A program made the position numbers and the translations under genes. Shown here piece after piece: positions 1-9,374 of a DNA stretch of 64,000 bases. This DNA is from Psychrobacter aestuarii (lineage in GTDB: Bacteria > Pseudomonadota > Gammaproteobacteria > Pseudomonadales > Moraxellaceae). A model generated the notes under the pieces. It saw only the letters and a list, made by a program, of their open reading frames with translations, made no database searches and had not been told where the DNA came from. The stretch is from the NCBI RefSeq assembly GCF_904846035.1, contig NZ_CAJGYT010000001.1, positions 2,356,001-2,420,000 of the forward strand. The letters are read 5' to 3'. The first letter of the stretch is position 1; every line of letters begins with the position of its first letter.

Positions 1-468
1 GCGGTCAATAAGCGTCGGCGCAGCAGCAGGCAGGGGCGCAAACACAATCGCCAAAATATCCACGTTTGCCGCTACAGGCTTTAGCTTATGATAGCGGTCG
101 GGGCGCGAGACTAGGGAGGTGCGCGGCTGCACCGACTCAATACGTCCAAGCCCTGTATTGGGGTCGGCAGTCCAGCGCACATAGTCGCCTGTCGCGAGCA
201 TCGGCAGGTTGGTGCGCGCATGGCAGCGCCAAATGTCGTCCATCTCAATCGCTTGCCAGAACGGTTCAGGGTCATCAGGGGCGACTTCGGGCTGGATGGG
301 CAACACCGCAGGCAGGCTGGTCACTTGCACCTCGAGCTGCTTGCCATAATGTGCCATGACCACGCCATCCATCAAGCTGTCATCGAGACTGTCTTGATTG
401 GATTTTTGCTGTTGATTGATGCGACGAATCTGCTGTTTGCTCAGTTTGCGTTGCCGAATAAGTGCCAT
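1..468 (-). CDS. rsgA: Ribosome small-subunit GTPase RsgA (N-terminal part, cut by window edge)
   Basis: Reading the minus strand from an ATG at 468 gives 156 open codons that run off the left edge. The protein begins MALIRQRKLSKQQ. A basic N-terminus is followed by an OB-fold-like stretch with TGDYVRW and RTSLVSRPDRYHK. It then has KPVAANVDILAIVFAP and LID, which match the start of the circularly permuted GTPase domain of RsgA (YjeQ). The G motifs lie outside the window. RsgA is a GTPase that acts in late maturation of the 30S subunit. It is divergent from orn, a pairing common in gammaproteobacteria. The Shine-Dalgarno is weak (GGTCGG about 8 bases upstream). The family call is firm from the collinear match, but catalytic residues cannot be checked here. 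Confidence 0.9.
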   Translation of the reverse strand, partial: MALIRQRKLSKQQIRRINQQQKSNQDSLDDSLMDGVVMAHYGKQLEVQVTSLPAVLPIQPEVAPDDPEPFWQAIEMDDIWRCHARTNLPMLATGDYVRWTADPNTGLGRIESVQPRTSLVSRPDRYHKLKPVAANVDILAIVFAPLPAAAPTLIDR

Positions 469-607
469 AAGTGCCGACCTGTCAAAAAAATATCTCTAAG
501 TGTAGCGTGAAAATTTGCTAACATACAGCCTAAAGCGTGGGCGTATCTTAGGGTTTTGTAACCCTATCGTCCATGCGTCGTCACCCGATTGAGTAATAGG
601 AACGCGT

Positions 608-1195
608 ATGAGCAGCACCGAACACCCGAATAAAATCAAAATCAAGCACCAAGGCAAAAAAGGGCTGGTTTGGATTGACCTAGAGATGACGGGGCTGAAC
701 ACCTTGAGTGATGAAATTATTGAGATTGCCACCATCGTGACCGACGATGATTTAAACGTCTTAGCCGAAGGTCCTGTGTTTGCCATCAAGGTCTCTGACC
801 GCGTGTTAAACGGTATGGACGACTGGAACACCAAGCAGCACGGTCAATCAGGGCTTATCGACCGCGTACGCCGTAGTACCGTAACTTTGGCCGAAGCCGA
901 AGCCGAAACCATCAAGTTTTTAAGCAAATGGGTCGATAGCGGTAAGTCGCCGATGTGTGGCAATTCGATTTGCCAAGACCGCCGCTTTTTGGCGCGTCAG
1001 ATGCCTGAGCTTGAGCGCTTTTTTCATTACCGTAACCTCGATGTGTCGTCTATCAAGGAGCTGTGTTTCCGCTGGCGTCCTGACGTGCTAAGTAGCTTTG
1101 AAAAAAATGGCAGTCATTTAGCACTTGATGACATCCGCGACTCAATCCGTGAGCTAAAGCACTACCGCCAGCACTTTTTTAAATTGCTTGTGTAA
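608..1195 (+). CDS. orn: Oligoribonuclease
   Basis: 195 residues; a 3'-5' exoribonuclease of the DEDDh family that degrades 2-5 nt RNAs, including pGpG from c-di-GMP turnover. Visible motifs are WIDLEMTGL (Asp24, Glu26; Exo I), SICQDRRFL (Exo II) and the C-terminal block [13 protein letters not shown] holding the catalytic His and Asp (Exo III). The core starts near residue 18, so the protein carries about 12 more N-terminal residues (Lys/His-rich) than the usual 180-residue form. A downstream ATG seems unlikely because the core begins immediately after KKGLVWID. It is divergent from rsgA and ends at a bidirectional terminator shared with lpxH. Confidence 0.97.
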   Translation: MSSTEHPNKIKIKHQGKKGLVWIDLEMTGLNTLSDEIIEIATIVTDDDLNVLAEGPVFAIKVSDRVLNGMDDWNTKQHGQSGLIDRVRRSTVTLAEAEAETIKFLSKWVDSGKSPMCGNSICQDRRFLARQMPELERFFHYRNLDVSSIKELCFRWRPDVLSSFEKNGSHLALDDIRDSIRELKHYRQHFFKLLV

Positions 1196-1208
1196 GCTAA
1201 AGAATAAT

Positions 1209-1244
1209 AAAAAAGCGCTTCGGACTGAATCCAAGCGCTTTTTT
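1209..1244. terminator. Bidirectional terminator between orn and lpxH
   Basis: A perfect 12-bp stem, AAAAAAGCGCTT paired with AAGCGCTTTTTT, encloses a 12-base loop. The A-run and T-run on the two sides give a U-tract in both directions, so it can end both orn (plus) and lpxH (minus). Confidence 0.9.
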
Positions 1245-1276
1245 ATTTGTACAGACTTTTAGTTTTAATTAAATAT

Positions 1277-2140
1277 TTAACGCACCCGATGGCAAAATTG
1301 GTATAAGTCCAGCGCCGTGCTACCTGCGTCTTCTGTGACGGCGGCAATCACCGCCTGCACTTGGGCACGTTTGCTGCCCGCGTCTATTACGCGCCAATCG
1401 CCCAGCACGTAGCGCCATTTGTGCTCACTTAGCACATGCTCAGCGCTCGTGGTTGTCTTAACCTCATGTTTGGCAGGGCGGTGCGTGTGCCCGTGTATGA
1501 GCAGTGCCGCATTTTGTAGCGCTTGCTGCACCGCATCATTGTTCACATCCATAATGGCGGCAGATTTTTGCGCGTTTTGCTGCTTACTTTTGGCGCGCAT
1601 TTTGTCCGCGATGTCGTGGCGTTTGGTAATGGGTTTTTTTAGAAAATACCACTGCACTAACGGCTTACGCGTGACTTTACGAAACCATTGGTATTTGACA
1701 TCGTCGGTGCACAGCGCGTCGCCATGCTCAAGACGCACTACTGTATCGCCAATATCGTTATAAAACGGCTCGGCAATCAAGCGTGCGCCAAATAAATGAC
1801 AAAACGGACGCCCAAGCAAAAAGTCGCGATTGCCGTGCATCACTAAAATGTCGCAACCTGCCACGCGCAGCGCTTTTAGCCGCTTAACCATCGGCGTCAA
1901 CCAATGCGCGGCTTTGGCATCATCATCCAGCTCGGTATACATGTCATCGCCGAGCCACACCTCAAACCAGTCGCCGAGGATATACAACTGCGAGAGGGCG
2001 GGCAGGGCAAGACAGTCATCGAGCAGCGCCAAAAAAGCCTGCACTAAGGCAGGCTCATCGGCAGATAAATGCAAATCGCTAATCAAAATCTGCTGGACGC
2101 TGTGTGGGCGTGTGGTCAGCAGGTGATTAAAATCAAGCAT
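1277..2140 (-). CDS. lpxH: UDP-2,3-diacylglucosamine diphosphatase LpxH
   Basis: 287 residues; a calcineurin-like metallophosphoesterase that hydrolyses UDP-2,3-diacylglucosamine to lipid X on the cytoplasmic side of the inner membrane (lipid A pathway). The metal-binding motifs are all present: DLHL (Asp22, His24), GDWFEVW (Asp57), GNRDFLLG, EHGD and HGHTHRP. It is longer than the roughly 240-residue enterobacterial form. The extra length comes from an Ala/Lys-rich insert before the HGHTHRP block and a longer C-terminus. It lies 19 bp after ppiB in the same direction, which suggests a ppiB-lpxH operon, the order seen in many gammaproteobacteria. Confidence 0.96.
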   Translation of the reverse strand: MLDFNHLLTTRPHSVQQILISDLHLSADEPALVQAFLALLDDCLALPALSQLYILGDWFEVWLGDDMYTELDDDAKAAHWLTPMVKRLKALRVAGCDILVMHGNRDFLLGRPFCHLFGARLIAEPFYNDIGDTVVRLEHGDALCTDDVKYQWFRKVTRKPLVQWYFLKKPITKRHDIADKMRAKSKQQNAQKSAAIMDVNNDAVQQALQNAALLIHGHTHRPAKHEVKTTTSAEHVLSEHKWRYVLGDWRVIDAGSKRAQVQAVIAAVTEDAGSTALDLYQFCHRVR

Positions 2141-2159
2141 AAACAGCCTATAGCGTCAC

Positions 2160-2672
2160 TTACTGTGACACGATGGTCGCAGAGTTGATGACGACCGCTT
2201 CTTTTGGTACATCAGCGTGCATGCCGTAACGACCTGTTGCCACGCCTTTGATTTTTTCGACCACGTCCATACCTTGGGTCACTTTACCGAATACGGTGTA
2301 GCCCCAGCCTTGCAGGCTCTTGTTTGAGTGGTTCAAAAAGTCGTTGTCTTTAACGTTGATAAAGAACTGACTGGTCGCTGAATGTGGGTCTTGGGTACGC
2401 GCCATGGCGATGGTGCCTGCGTCGTTTTTTAGACCGTTGTCCGCTTCGTTTTCGATAGGACGGCTGGTGGCTTTTTCGTTCATGTCAGCGTCCATACCGC
2501 CGCCTTGAATCATAAAGCCGTCAATCACACGGTGAAAAATCGTGCCGTCATAATGACCTGATTTAACATAGTTCAAAAAGTTTTCGACGGTCTTAGGGGC
2601 TTTTTCTTCGTTAAGTTCGATAACGATAGCACCCATGTTGGTGTCTAGTTCAACTACTGGCATATCTACCAT
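2160..2672 (-). CDS. ppiB: Peptidyl-prolyl cis-trans isomerase, cyclophilin type (PpiB)
   Basis: 170 residues from the ATG at 2672, chosen because a GAGGA Shine-Dalgarno lies 8 bases before it. A longer frame starting at 2702 has no ribosome site. This is a single cyclophilin domain with [34 protein letters not shown], and a C-terminal [10 protein letters not shown] block carrying the active-site residues. There is no signal peptide, so it is the cytoplasmic form. It catalyses proline isomerisation in folding proteins. It is probably co-transcribed with lpxH, 19 bp downstream. Confidence 0.95.
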   Translation of the reverse strand: MVDMPVVELDTNMGAIVIELNEEKAPKTVENFLNYVKSGHYDGTIFHRVIDGFMIQGGGMDADMNEKATSRPIENEADNGLKNDAGTIAMARTQDPHSATSQFFINVKDNDFLNHSNKSLQGWGYTVFGKVTQGMDVVEKIKGVATGRYGMHADVPKEAVVINSATIVSQ

Positions 2673-2921
2673 GTGTATATCCTCGTATTGGGTAGGTGTC
2701 ACGTCCTTTGTAGCGGGCAGGCGTGCTGTATACCGCCTTTTACAAAAGCTGGGGGTAGTCTAACGGCTTTTTTGCCGTCTGTCATGTATCAGGCTGTTAA
2801 TGCCTTTGGGAAACCTGATAGAATACCGCGATATTGATTTTTTTAGACCGTTTACTTTTGTTATGCCTAAGGTTTTTTATCAGGCGTCAGGCATTTCCCT
2901 TTTGTGTTAGGAGCAGTATCC

Positions 2922-4646
2922 ATGAGCGCAGACTCGAGCAATAACGAAAAGAATGATTTTATTCGTCATATCGTGCGTGATGATATCAAAGCGCAAAAAT
3001 ACCCAAAAATCGTTACCCGTTTTCCCCCTGAGCCAAACGGCTATCTGCATTTGGGACACGTGAAGTCGATTTGTTTAAACTTTGGCATCGCCGAAGAGTT
3101 TGGTGGCGATTGTCACTTGCGCTATGACGACACCAACCCTGTCGCCGAAAAGCAAGACTATATCGACAGCATCAAAAAAGACGTGCAGTGGCTGGGCTTT
3201 GAATGGACAGGCGATGCGCTACATGCGTCGCATTATTTTGACCAATTATACGCATGGGCGGTGCAGCTGATTGAGCAAGGCGATGCTTATGTTGATTTGC
3301 AAACCCCTGAAGAAATTAAGCTCAACCGCGGCTCATTTAATGAAGCGGGCACGCCATCACCACAGCGTGATAACAGCGTGGACATCAACTTGCAGCATTT
3401 CAATGATATGAAAGACGGCAAGTACGCAGATGGCAAAGCCGTACTGCGTGCCAAGATTGACATGGCTGATCCAAACATGAACATGCGCGACCCTGTCATC
3501 TATCGCGTGATGCATCAATCGCACCACCAAACGGGTGATAAATGGTGCATCTATCCGATGTATGATTTTGCGCATCCGTTATCAGACGCGCTAGAGGGCA
3601 TTACCCATTCGCTATGTACGCTGGAGTTTGAAGACCATCGTCCATTGTACGATTGGCTGATTGAAAAAGTGGGCTTTGAGCTGCCACCGCATCAGTATGA
3701 GTTTTCACGCCTAAACGTCGACCACACCTTGACCAGTAAGCGTAAGCTCAAGCAATTGGTCGATGAAAACATCGTGGCTGGCTGGGACGACCCGCGTATG
3801 CCGACCATCGCAGGCATGCGCCGCCGAGGCTATACGCCCGAAGGCTTGCGCGATTTTTGTGACCGTGTGGGCGTGACCAAGGCAGACGGCGTGGTAGACA
3901 TGCGCTTGCTCGAATTCAGCATCCGTCAGTCATTAGAAAACACCACCGCACGCGGTATGGCCGTGCTAAAACCGCTAAAAGTCACTATCACCAACTTTAA
4001 AGAGGCGGTGAGCGAGTGGGAAAGTCTAAAGGCGGACAACGTCGAAGCGCGCTGGGAAGAAGATGCGCAAACACTATGGCTGAGCCAACCAAAACACCCG
4101 AATGTCGATATGGGCGTGCGTGAGATTCCTTTCACCGAAACGCTATACATCGACCAAGGCGACTACGAAATCACGCCGCCAGCGGGCTACAAGCGCCTAT
4201 CACCCGAAAAGCCAGAGATTCGCTTGCGCAATACCTATGTATTAGCAGTGACCGAGCATGTGACCGATGAGGCGGGCAATGTGGTTGAGCTAAAAGCGAC
4301 CATCGACCCAAGTACTTTGGGCAACAACCCCGAAGGGCGCAAGGTCAAAGGCGTGATTCATTGGGTATCGGCAAGCCGCGGCGTACCTGCAACTGTGCGT
4401 CTGTACGAGCAACTGTTTAGCGATGCTGACCCAAGCAGCGTGAGCGATGTACACCAAGCGCTCAATCCAAACTCACTGACCGAGCTAAACGCTGTGGTTG
4501 AGCCGTCGCTGGCGGACGCGCCTGCGGGCACGCGCTTCCAGTTTGAACGTGAAGGTTACTTTATCAGTGACAGCGAGCTGCACAGCACGGACAAGCCTGT
4601 CTTTAACCAAATTGTTAGCCTACGCGACAGCTACAAGCCTGCGTAA
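2922..4646 (+). CDS. glnS: Glutaminyl-tRNA synthetase
   Basis: 574 residues, charging tRNA-Gln with glutamine. The start at 2922 is set by an AGGAG site 8 bases upstream; an in-frame upstream start at 2904 lacks one. It is a class I synthetase with FPPEPNGYLHLGH (HIGH motif at 43-46) and LTSKRKL (KMSKS equivalent), followed by the Gln-specific anticodon-binding barrels in the C-terminal half. It is about 20 residues longer than the E. coli enzyme, mostly in the C-terminal region, which contains the insert DEAGNVVELKATIDP. It is a single-gene unit with its own terminator. Confidence 0.97.
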   Translation: MSADSSNNEKNDFIRHIVRDDIKAQKYPKIVTRFPPEPNGYLHLGHVKSICLNFGIAEEFGGDCHLRYDDTNPVAEKQDYIDSIKKDVQWLGFEWTGDALHASHYFDQLYAWAVQLIEQGDAYVDLQTPEEIKLNRGSFNEAGTPSPQRDNSVDINLQHFNDMKDGKYADGKAVLRAKIDMADPNMNMRDPVIYRVMHQSHHQTGDKWCIYPMYDFAHPLSDALEGITHSLCTLEFEDHRPLYDWLIEKVGFELPPHQYEFSRLNVDHTLTSKRKLKQLVDENIVAGWDDPRMPTIAGMRRRGYTPEGLRDFCDRVGVTKADGVVDMRLLEFSIRQSLENTTARGMAVLKPLKVTITNFKEAVSEWESLKADNVEARWEEDAQTLWLSQPKHPNVDMGVREIPFTETLYIDQGDYEITPPAGYKRLSPEKPEIRLRNTYVLAVTEHVTDEAGNVVELKATIDPSTLGNNPEGRKVKGVIHWVSASRGVPATVRLYEQLFSDADPSSVSDVHQALNPNSLTELNAVVEPSLADAPAGTRFQFEREGYFISDSELHSTDKPVFNQIVSLRDSYKPA

Positions 4647-4696
4647 GGGTTAATAATAAACAATAGTGGTTTATAGTTGTTGATACTGCTTTATAA

Positions 4697-4735
4697 CCCG
4701 CCCCGTTTCTAGTACGCTAGAGGCGGGGTTTTTTG
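4697..4735 (+). terminator. Terminator after glnS
   Basis: CCCGCC pairs with GGCGGG, with an inner CTAG/CTAG stem, and is followed by TTTTTT. It sits 50 bp after the glnS stop. Confidence 0.85.
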
Positions 4736-4868
4736 TGCCTGTTTTTTACCTATCGTGACCGCTTTTGATGCGGCGCGTCGATAGGCGTAATAAGGGTCAT
4801 AGTAACGAGTTTAATGGCAACAACACATCGCTTGGCGCGCCGTAGCGATTGAGATAAAGGATATTTGT

Positions 4869-5601
4869 ATGGCAAAGTTTTTGAACACCAGTGGCACGAC
4901 GTATCATCTAGAAGAATTGATTAAAAATGCGTCCGACCGTCTTATCATCATCAGCCCGTATCTAAAATTAAGCGAGCGCATCAAAGAGTTATTAGAAGAC
5001 AAAAACCGCCTAAAAATTGACATTCGTATTGTCTATGGCAAAAACGATTTGCAACCTGAAGAAATCAACTGGCTCAAAAACCTCAGCTTTATCCGCACCA
5101 GCTTTTGTAAAAACCTGCACGCCAAATGCTATCTCAATGAGCATGAGTGCATCATTACCAGCTTAAATCTGTACGAGTTTAGCCAAGTCAATAACAACGA
5201 AATGGGCGTACTGATTTATCGTAATGAAGACGCTAAGCTGTACGCTGACACTTATGACGAAGCGCATCATTCGTATTAGCGATGAGGTCAGAATGTCGCT
5301 AGAGAAAGTCACCGACAACCCTACGGCGACAACCGACACCCGCAGCGCGTCAAATGGCAGTGTGACTGGCAATGCAGCGGAAAAGGCATCGCCAAATTAC
5401 AGCAAGCTAACCACCGCCAAGCTCGCCAAAGAGCTGGGACTCAAAACCCAAGACCTCAATGACAAACTCGTTGAAAAAGGCTATTTAAACGAAGAAGACG
5501 GCAACCTAGTACTGACCGATGCAGGACGTCAAGCGGGCGGCATCAGTAAAACAGGCAAGTTTGGTGAATTTTGCCTTTGGAATGCAGATATGGCGGTCTA
5601 G
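4869..5601 (+). pseudogene. Phospholipase-D-like protein, interrupted by a frameshift
   Basis: The first open frame (4869-5279, 136 residues) is a single PLD-like half-domain with RLIIISPYLKLS near the start. It then has LHAKCYLNE (the HxK of the HKD motif) and SLNLYEFSQVNNNEMGVLI. It ends abruptly at ADTYDEAHHSY. In another frame the text continues as IIRISDEVRMSLEKVT and runs to 5601, ending in a winged-helix-like segment (KLTTAKLAKELGLKTQDLN ... FGEFCLW). The join is at about 5265-5275. Dropping one C, or restoring five bases of a GCGCA direct repeat, gives DEA-IIRISDE in one frame. The second part could also be made separately from an ATG at 5293, which has a GAGGTCAG site. A sequencing error cannot be excluded. 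The exact substrate (nucleic acid or lipid) is unknown. Confidence 0.75.
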
Positions 5602-5658
5602 ACAAACCGTCCGTTTTCGATTTTGTATTATTCATGGGTTTTTTAAGGACGATTAGTC

Positions 5659-6918
5659 ATGCTGCACCTCATCACAGGACAAAAAGCCAAACTCAGCGAC
5701 ATTGGCGCAAGCGACAGCCTGAGTCTCAACGCCAACTTAACCGCAGGCGCGCACACGTTTGATATCGCGTGCTTTTTGCTTGACGCTAATAACAAATTGA
5801 TTGGCGATGCGTACATGGTGTTTTACAACCAGCCTGCCACGCCATGCGGCGGTGTCACCATGACCCAAGACGCCAGCACGCGCTTTGATATTGCGCTCGC
5901 ACGTCTGCCTGACACCGTCGCTGCGATTGTCTTAACCTTGAGTATGGAGGACGCCACCGTTCAAGCGCTGAGCGACAGCCGCATTGAGGTTGTCAGTGGT
6001 GGGCAGACGCGTGCCGATTATGCATTTTCAGGCAGTGACTTTGGACAAGAGCGCGCCCTCATGCTGATGCAGCTGTACAAAAAACAAGGCATTTGGCGTA
6101 TCAATGCCATTGGTCAAGGCTTTCACGGCGGCTTGGCAGCGCTGGTCACGCATTTTGGTGCTGAGGTTGCCGATACTGCGCCCGTAGAGACCCCGCCGTC
6201 ATCGGCTGCTAACAATGCTACTGACACCACTAAACAGCCGCCACCCAGCACACCCGCCAAACCCCTGAATCTAAAAAAAGTAATCCTTGATAAACCAGGC
6301 AATCAGCACCGCATCAGCCTAAACAAAAACGATCCCGCGTATCTAAAAGTCGAAGCCATCTGGCAAGACAATGGCGATAATAACAGCGACAACGATGACC
6401 TTGATTTGCGCGTCGGCATTTTGGCAGCGGGCGCTACAGACATGGATTATGTACATGCGCCCATGCGTATAGGGTCGCTGACGGCAAAGCCCTATATCCA
6501 GCATCAAGGCGATGTGCAAAGCGCCAGCCTCAAAGAACCAGGCAAAGAAACCGTCCTTGTGCATCCCGACATCGCCAAGCACTACGGCGGCAAAGTGGCG
6601 CTGGTGTTCTCCGTCTATTCGGCGGTGAGTAATGGCGTGGTGTCTATCGCCAGCCTGCAGCCCAAGATGCGTATGGCGTACCAAGACCAAGTGGTGGAAT
6701 GCGTGTTTAACCCAAATGCCTCACCCAAGGCAAAAAGCCGCTTCGTCTACACCTATGTGATTGGCATCGCCATCATCGATGAGCAAGGGATATCGTTACA
6801 GCATTCAGGCATGACCAGTCGGCGCATGAGCGAAGCAACCCCGCGTCTGTCATGGGACAAGCTGGAGGTGCAGCTGCACATGGATGGCAAACCGATGTTT
6901 AAACCCAAAAACGATTAA
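5659..6918 (+). CDS. TerD-family (tellurium-resistance/stress) protein with a second, TerA-like domain
   Basis: 419 residues. Residues 1 to about 165 are a TerD fold with FDIACFLLDANNK, GDAYMVFYNQ, GGVTMTQD and FGQERALMLMQLYKKQGIWR, the calcium-binding signature region of the Ter family. A Pro/Thr-rich linker (about 178-205) leads to a second beta-rich domain with NDDLDLRVGILA and CVFNPNASPKAKSRF. The TerD-plus-second-domain layout resembles TerA. No terB, terC or terZ lies nearby, so it is an orphan Ter protein. It is 57 bp downstream of the broken PLD gene and may have shared a transcript. An AAGGA site lies 12 bases before the ATG. The precise function is unknown; Ter proteins are linked to stress and phage/tellurite resistance. 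Confidence 0.8.
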   Translation: MLHLITGQKAKLSDIGASDSLSLNANLTAGAHTFDIACFLLDANNKLIGDAYMVFYNQPATPCGGVTMTQDASTRFDIALARLPDTVAAIVLTLSMEDATVQALSDSRIEVVSGGQTRADYAFSGSDFGQERALMLMQLYKKQGIWRINAIGQGFHGGLAALVTHFGAEVADTAPVETPPSSAANNATDTTKQPPPSTPAKPLNLKKVILDKPGNQHRISLNKNDPAYLKVEAIWQDNGDNNSDNDDLDLRVGILAAGATDMDYVHAPMRIGSLTAKPYIQHQGDVQSASLKEPGKETVLVHPDIAKHYGGKVALVFSVYSAVSNGVVSIASLQPKMRMAYQDQVVECVFNPNASPKAKSRFVYTYVIGIAIIDEQGISLQHSGMTSRRMSEATPRLSWDKLEVQLHMDGKPMFKPKND

Positions 6919-7130
6919 TAGGCTTTTAAGACTTTCACGTTTTTCTTCATCCAAAAACGGAATAACGGCATTACAATCGCTCACAAGACATTCATAACCA
7001 GTTTGTTAAGATAAAACGGCATTTTAAGAATAACGCGGCGAATGTTGATTTGCGTAACCTGCAAGACAAACAAGCCGCGCTTTGATAGATCAATAAAACC
7101 AACATAACAGCAGATAATAAGGAATTGATT

Positions 7131-7769
7131 ATGGCACAGCTTCGTTTGGGTGACAGCGCACCGAATTTTGATGCAAGCACCACACAAGGTGATATCAACT
7201 TTTACGATTGGGCGGGCGACAGCTGGGTTGTGCTGTTCTCGCACCCAGCCGACTACACGCCTGTGTGCACCACTGAGCTTGGGCGCACCGCAGCCCTTGG
7301 CGGCGAGTTCCAAAAGCGCAACGTCAAGCCCATCGCGCTATCGGTAGACGGTATTGATGACCATCACAGCTGGTCAAAAGACATCGAAGAGACTCAGGGC
7401 TCAGCCGTTAATTTCCCAATCATCGCTGATGAAAACCGCACCGTCGCTGACCTATACGACATGATTCATCCAAACGCCGACAATACCGCCACCGTGCGTA
7501 GCGTGTTTATAATCGATCCGAACAAAAAAGTGCGTCTCACGCTGACCTATCCTGCCAGCTGTGGTCGTAACTTTAACGAAATCATTCGCGTGATTGACGC
7601 CTTGCAACTGTCGGATGAATACAACATTGCGACCCCAGTCGACTGGAAAGACGGTGATGACGTGATTATCCCGCCCAGTGTCAAAAACGAAGACATCGCA
7701 GCGAAGTATCCAAAAGGGCATACCGAAATCAAGCCTTACTTGCGTACCACGCCAGCGCCGAACAAATAA
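7131..7769 (+). CDS. 1-Cys peroxiredoxin (Prx6 family)
   Basis: 212 residues. The start at 7131 follows AAGGA by 7 bases; an in-frame TTG at 7125 is less likely. The motif HPADYTPVCTTELGR holds the peroxidatic Cys46. It is followed by the Prx6-type C-terminal extension with TYPASCGRNFNEI and DWKDGDDVIIPP. This family reduces hydrogen peroxide and organic peroxides and protects the cytoplasm. A second Cys lies in PASCGRNF, where many Prx6 proteins have Ser or Thr; whether it acts in resolution cannot be told from sequence. It is monocistronic with a strong terminator. Confidence 0.95.
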   Translation: MAQLRLGDSAPNFDASTTQGDINFYDWAGDSWVVLFSHPADYTPVCTTELGRTAALGGEFQKRNVKPIALSVDGIDDHHSWSKDIEETQGSAVNFPIIADENRTVADLYDMIHPNADNTATVRSVFIIDPNKKVRLTLTYPASCGRNFNEIIRVIDALQLSDEYNIATPVDWKDGDDVIIPPSVKNEDIAAKYPKGHTEIKPYLRTTPAPNK

Positions 7770-7808
7770 GCTGCCGATGACCGTATGTATGGACTGCTTG
7801 TTGTAAAG

Positions 7809-7847
7809 TAAAAAAAGTCGCCTAGTCATGCTGGGCGGCTTTTTTGT
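7809..7847 (+). terminator. Terminator after the peroxiredoxin gene
   Basis: AAAAAAGTCGCC pairs with GGCGGCTTTTTT (one G-T pair). The downstream T-run directly follows the stem. Confidence 0.88.
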
Positions 7848-8027
7848 GCTAAAACATTCAAGCCAGACGCTGTGCGGTGCTTTTGTTATGAAATACAAGT
7901 AACGCTTGAGTCGGCCATATAAAGCGGTTATAACTAAAACGACGCACTAAAAAAACGACTAAACGTCATGATTGTAAAATTGATTATTAAATAATGCATG
8001 ATTTAATCCATTGGAAAGGAGTCACCC

Positions 8028-8705
8028 ATGAAAACCCTATACCTTACCCGCCACGCCCCGAATCCGCGCAAAGCTGTGCTATTGCTCGCCTCAAAAGGTA
8101 TTGATGTTGATAATATCGATGACCTAAACGTGGTCGATATTGACCTGAGTAAAAAAGAGCATTACACCGAAGAATTCAACGCCATTAACCCCATGAACAC
8201 CGTACCGACCATGACGTTGAGCGATGGCACGGTACTGAACGACTCGCAAGCCATCTGTGAATATCTTGACCGCGTCTATGGCGAGCGCTCTGTGATGGGC
8301 AACGATGTGGTACAACGTGCCAAAGTCTGCGCCATGCGCCGTATCGCTGAGTTTGAAGTACTGTATAACTTTATGCTGGCGTTCCAGCACAGCAGCCCGA
8401 CCAAGGCAGAGCGCGTTGACCAAGCGCCCGAATTTGCGCCAAAGTCGATTGGACGTGCGATTAAGGCATTGCCTTACTTTGAGTCGGCGCTTGAGGGGCA
8501 TGAGTATTTGGTCAATGACCAATTGAGCTTTGCCGATTTGGTGCTGTATATTGGTCTTGATTTTGGCAGCAAATTGGACTTTGACCCCACCGCACACGGT
8601 GACAATTTGGCGCGTTTTTATAAAGCGATGGATGCCAAGTTTGGTAATGATGCCTTGAAAGACACGATTAAGAAAATCAAAGCCGAAAACGACAGCGAGG
8701 ACTAA
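8028..8705 (+). CDS. Glutathione S-transferase family protein (SspA/YfcG-like)
   Basis: 225 residues. The N-terminal thioredoxin-like half has RHAPNPRKAVLLLASKG, with an NTVPTMTLSDG cis-Pro loop and a DSQAICEYLDRVYG Ser/Asp motif, as in GST fold proteins. The C-terminal helical half contains LSFADLVLYIGLDF (N-capping box region). It has a strong AAGGAG Shine-Dalgarno before ATG. The glutathione-conjugating activity is inferred from the fold only. It has no operon partners and ends at a hairpin shared with the convergent ruvC. Confidence 0.85.
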   Translation: MKTLYLTRHAPNPRKAVLLLASKGIDVDNIDDLNVVDIDLSKKEHYTEEFNAINPMNTVPTMTLSDGTVLNDSQAICEYLDRVYGERSVMGNDVVQRAKVCAMRRIAEFEVLYNFMLAFQHSSPTKAERVDQAPEFAPKSIGRAIKALPYFESALEGHEYLVNDQLSFADLVLYIGLDFGSKLDFDPTAHGDNLARFYKAMDAKFGNDALKDTIKKIKAENDSED

Positions 8706-8731
8706 AAGACCATTTGTCTAACCTACGCGAT

Positions 8732-8768
8732 AAAAAAGGACAGCTAAATGGGGCTGTCCTTTTTTTGT
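8732..8768. terminator. Bidirectional terminator between GST gene and ruvC
   Basis: AAAAAAGGACAGC pairs with GCTGTCCTTTTTTT around a short loop. It has U-tracts on both strands between convergent genes. Confidence 0.9.
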
Positions 8769-8789
8769 GTTGACACTGCCTTGTGAGTA

Positions 8790-9374
8790 TTAACGTAAAC
8801 CGTTAATATCCTCTTCGGTCAAGCGCCAGCGCCCTTTTTTCTTTGATGCGCCGCGCCCGCGCATTGCAGTGTTGAGCAAGATTTTATTCATCGAATGGCT
8901 AGAATGCGCGTGACAGATGGCGCAGGCGAGTCCATCGGCGGCATCGGCTTGCGGGGTGACATCGAGCTTTAGGATGCGGCAGACCATCTCTTGTACTTGC
9001 TCTTTTTCCGCCGCCCCGTAGCCGCACACCGACTGCTTAATCTGACGCGCGGTGTATTCTGACACCTCCAAATCAAGTGCCACCATCGCCGCAATCGCCG
9101 CGCCGCGTGCTTGCCCGAGTTTCAGCGCCGAGTCGGGGTTTTCTGCCATAAACACTTGCTCAATCGCGGTGTGTATCGGCTCATTGGCGTATTTTAGGTG
9201 GTGCGTGGTGATGCGCGTTAAGCCATTAAAGATGCGCTTTAATCGTTCAGGCATCTCTTTGGTGTCGGTGCGAATCGTGCCCGCATCGATAAAGGTCAGC
9301 TTGTCGCCTGTTTGCTGGATGATGCCATAGCCTGTCATGCGCGAGCCAGGGTCTATCCCAATAATAATCGCCAT
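8790..9374 (-). CDS. ruvC: Holliday-junction endonuclease RuvC
   Basis: 194 residues. It resolves Holliday junctions with RuvAB in recombinational repair. The RNase H-like fold and catalytic acids are visible: [13 protein letters not shown] (Asp8), [18 protein letters not shown] (Glu) and [16 protein letters not shown] (two Asp). A basic C-terminal tail (SKKKGRWRL) extends about 20 residues past the usual end. ruvA and ruvB are not adjacent. Confidence 0.97.
   Translation of the reverse strand: MAIIIGIDPGSRMTGYGIIQQTGDKLTFIDAGTIRTDTKEMPERLKRIFNGLTRITTHHLKYANEPIHTAIEQVFMAENPDSALKLGQARGAAIAAMVALDLEVSEYTARQIKQSVCGYGAAEKEQVQEMVCRILKLDVTPQADAADGLACAICHAHSSHSMNKILLNTAMRGRGASKKKGRWRLTEEDINGLR

Noticed and set aside
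66-510. Plus-strand ORFs of 96-97 residues at the left edge
   Set aside because: They overlap rsgA read on the minus strand, which matches a known family; the plus frames do not.
1419-2126. Plus-strand ORFs opposite lpxH (up to 114 residues)
   Set aside because: Shadow frames of a well-supported gene on the other strand, with no ribosome site or family match.
5260-5290. Programmed +1 frameshift in the PLD gene
   Set aside because: No slippery run, rare codon, stop-in-context or stimulatory structure; a simple mutation is the better reading.
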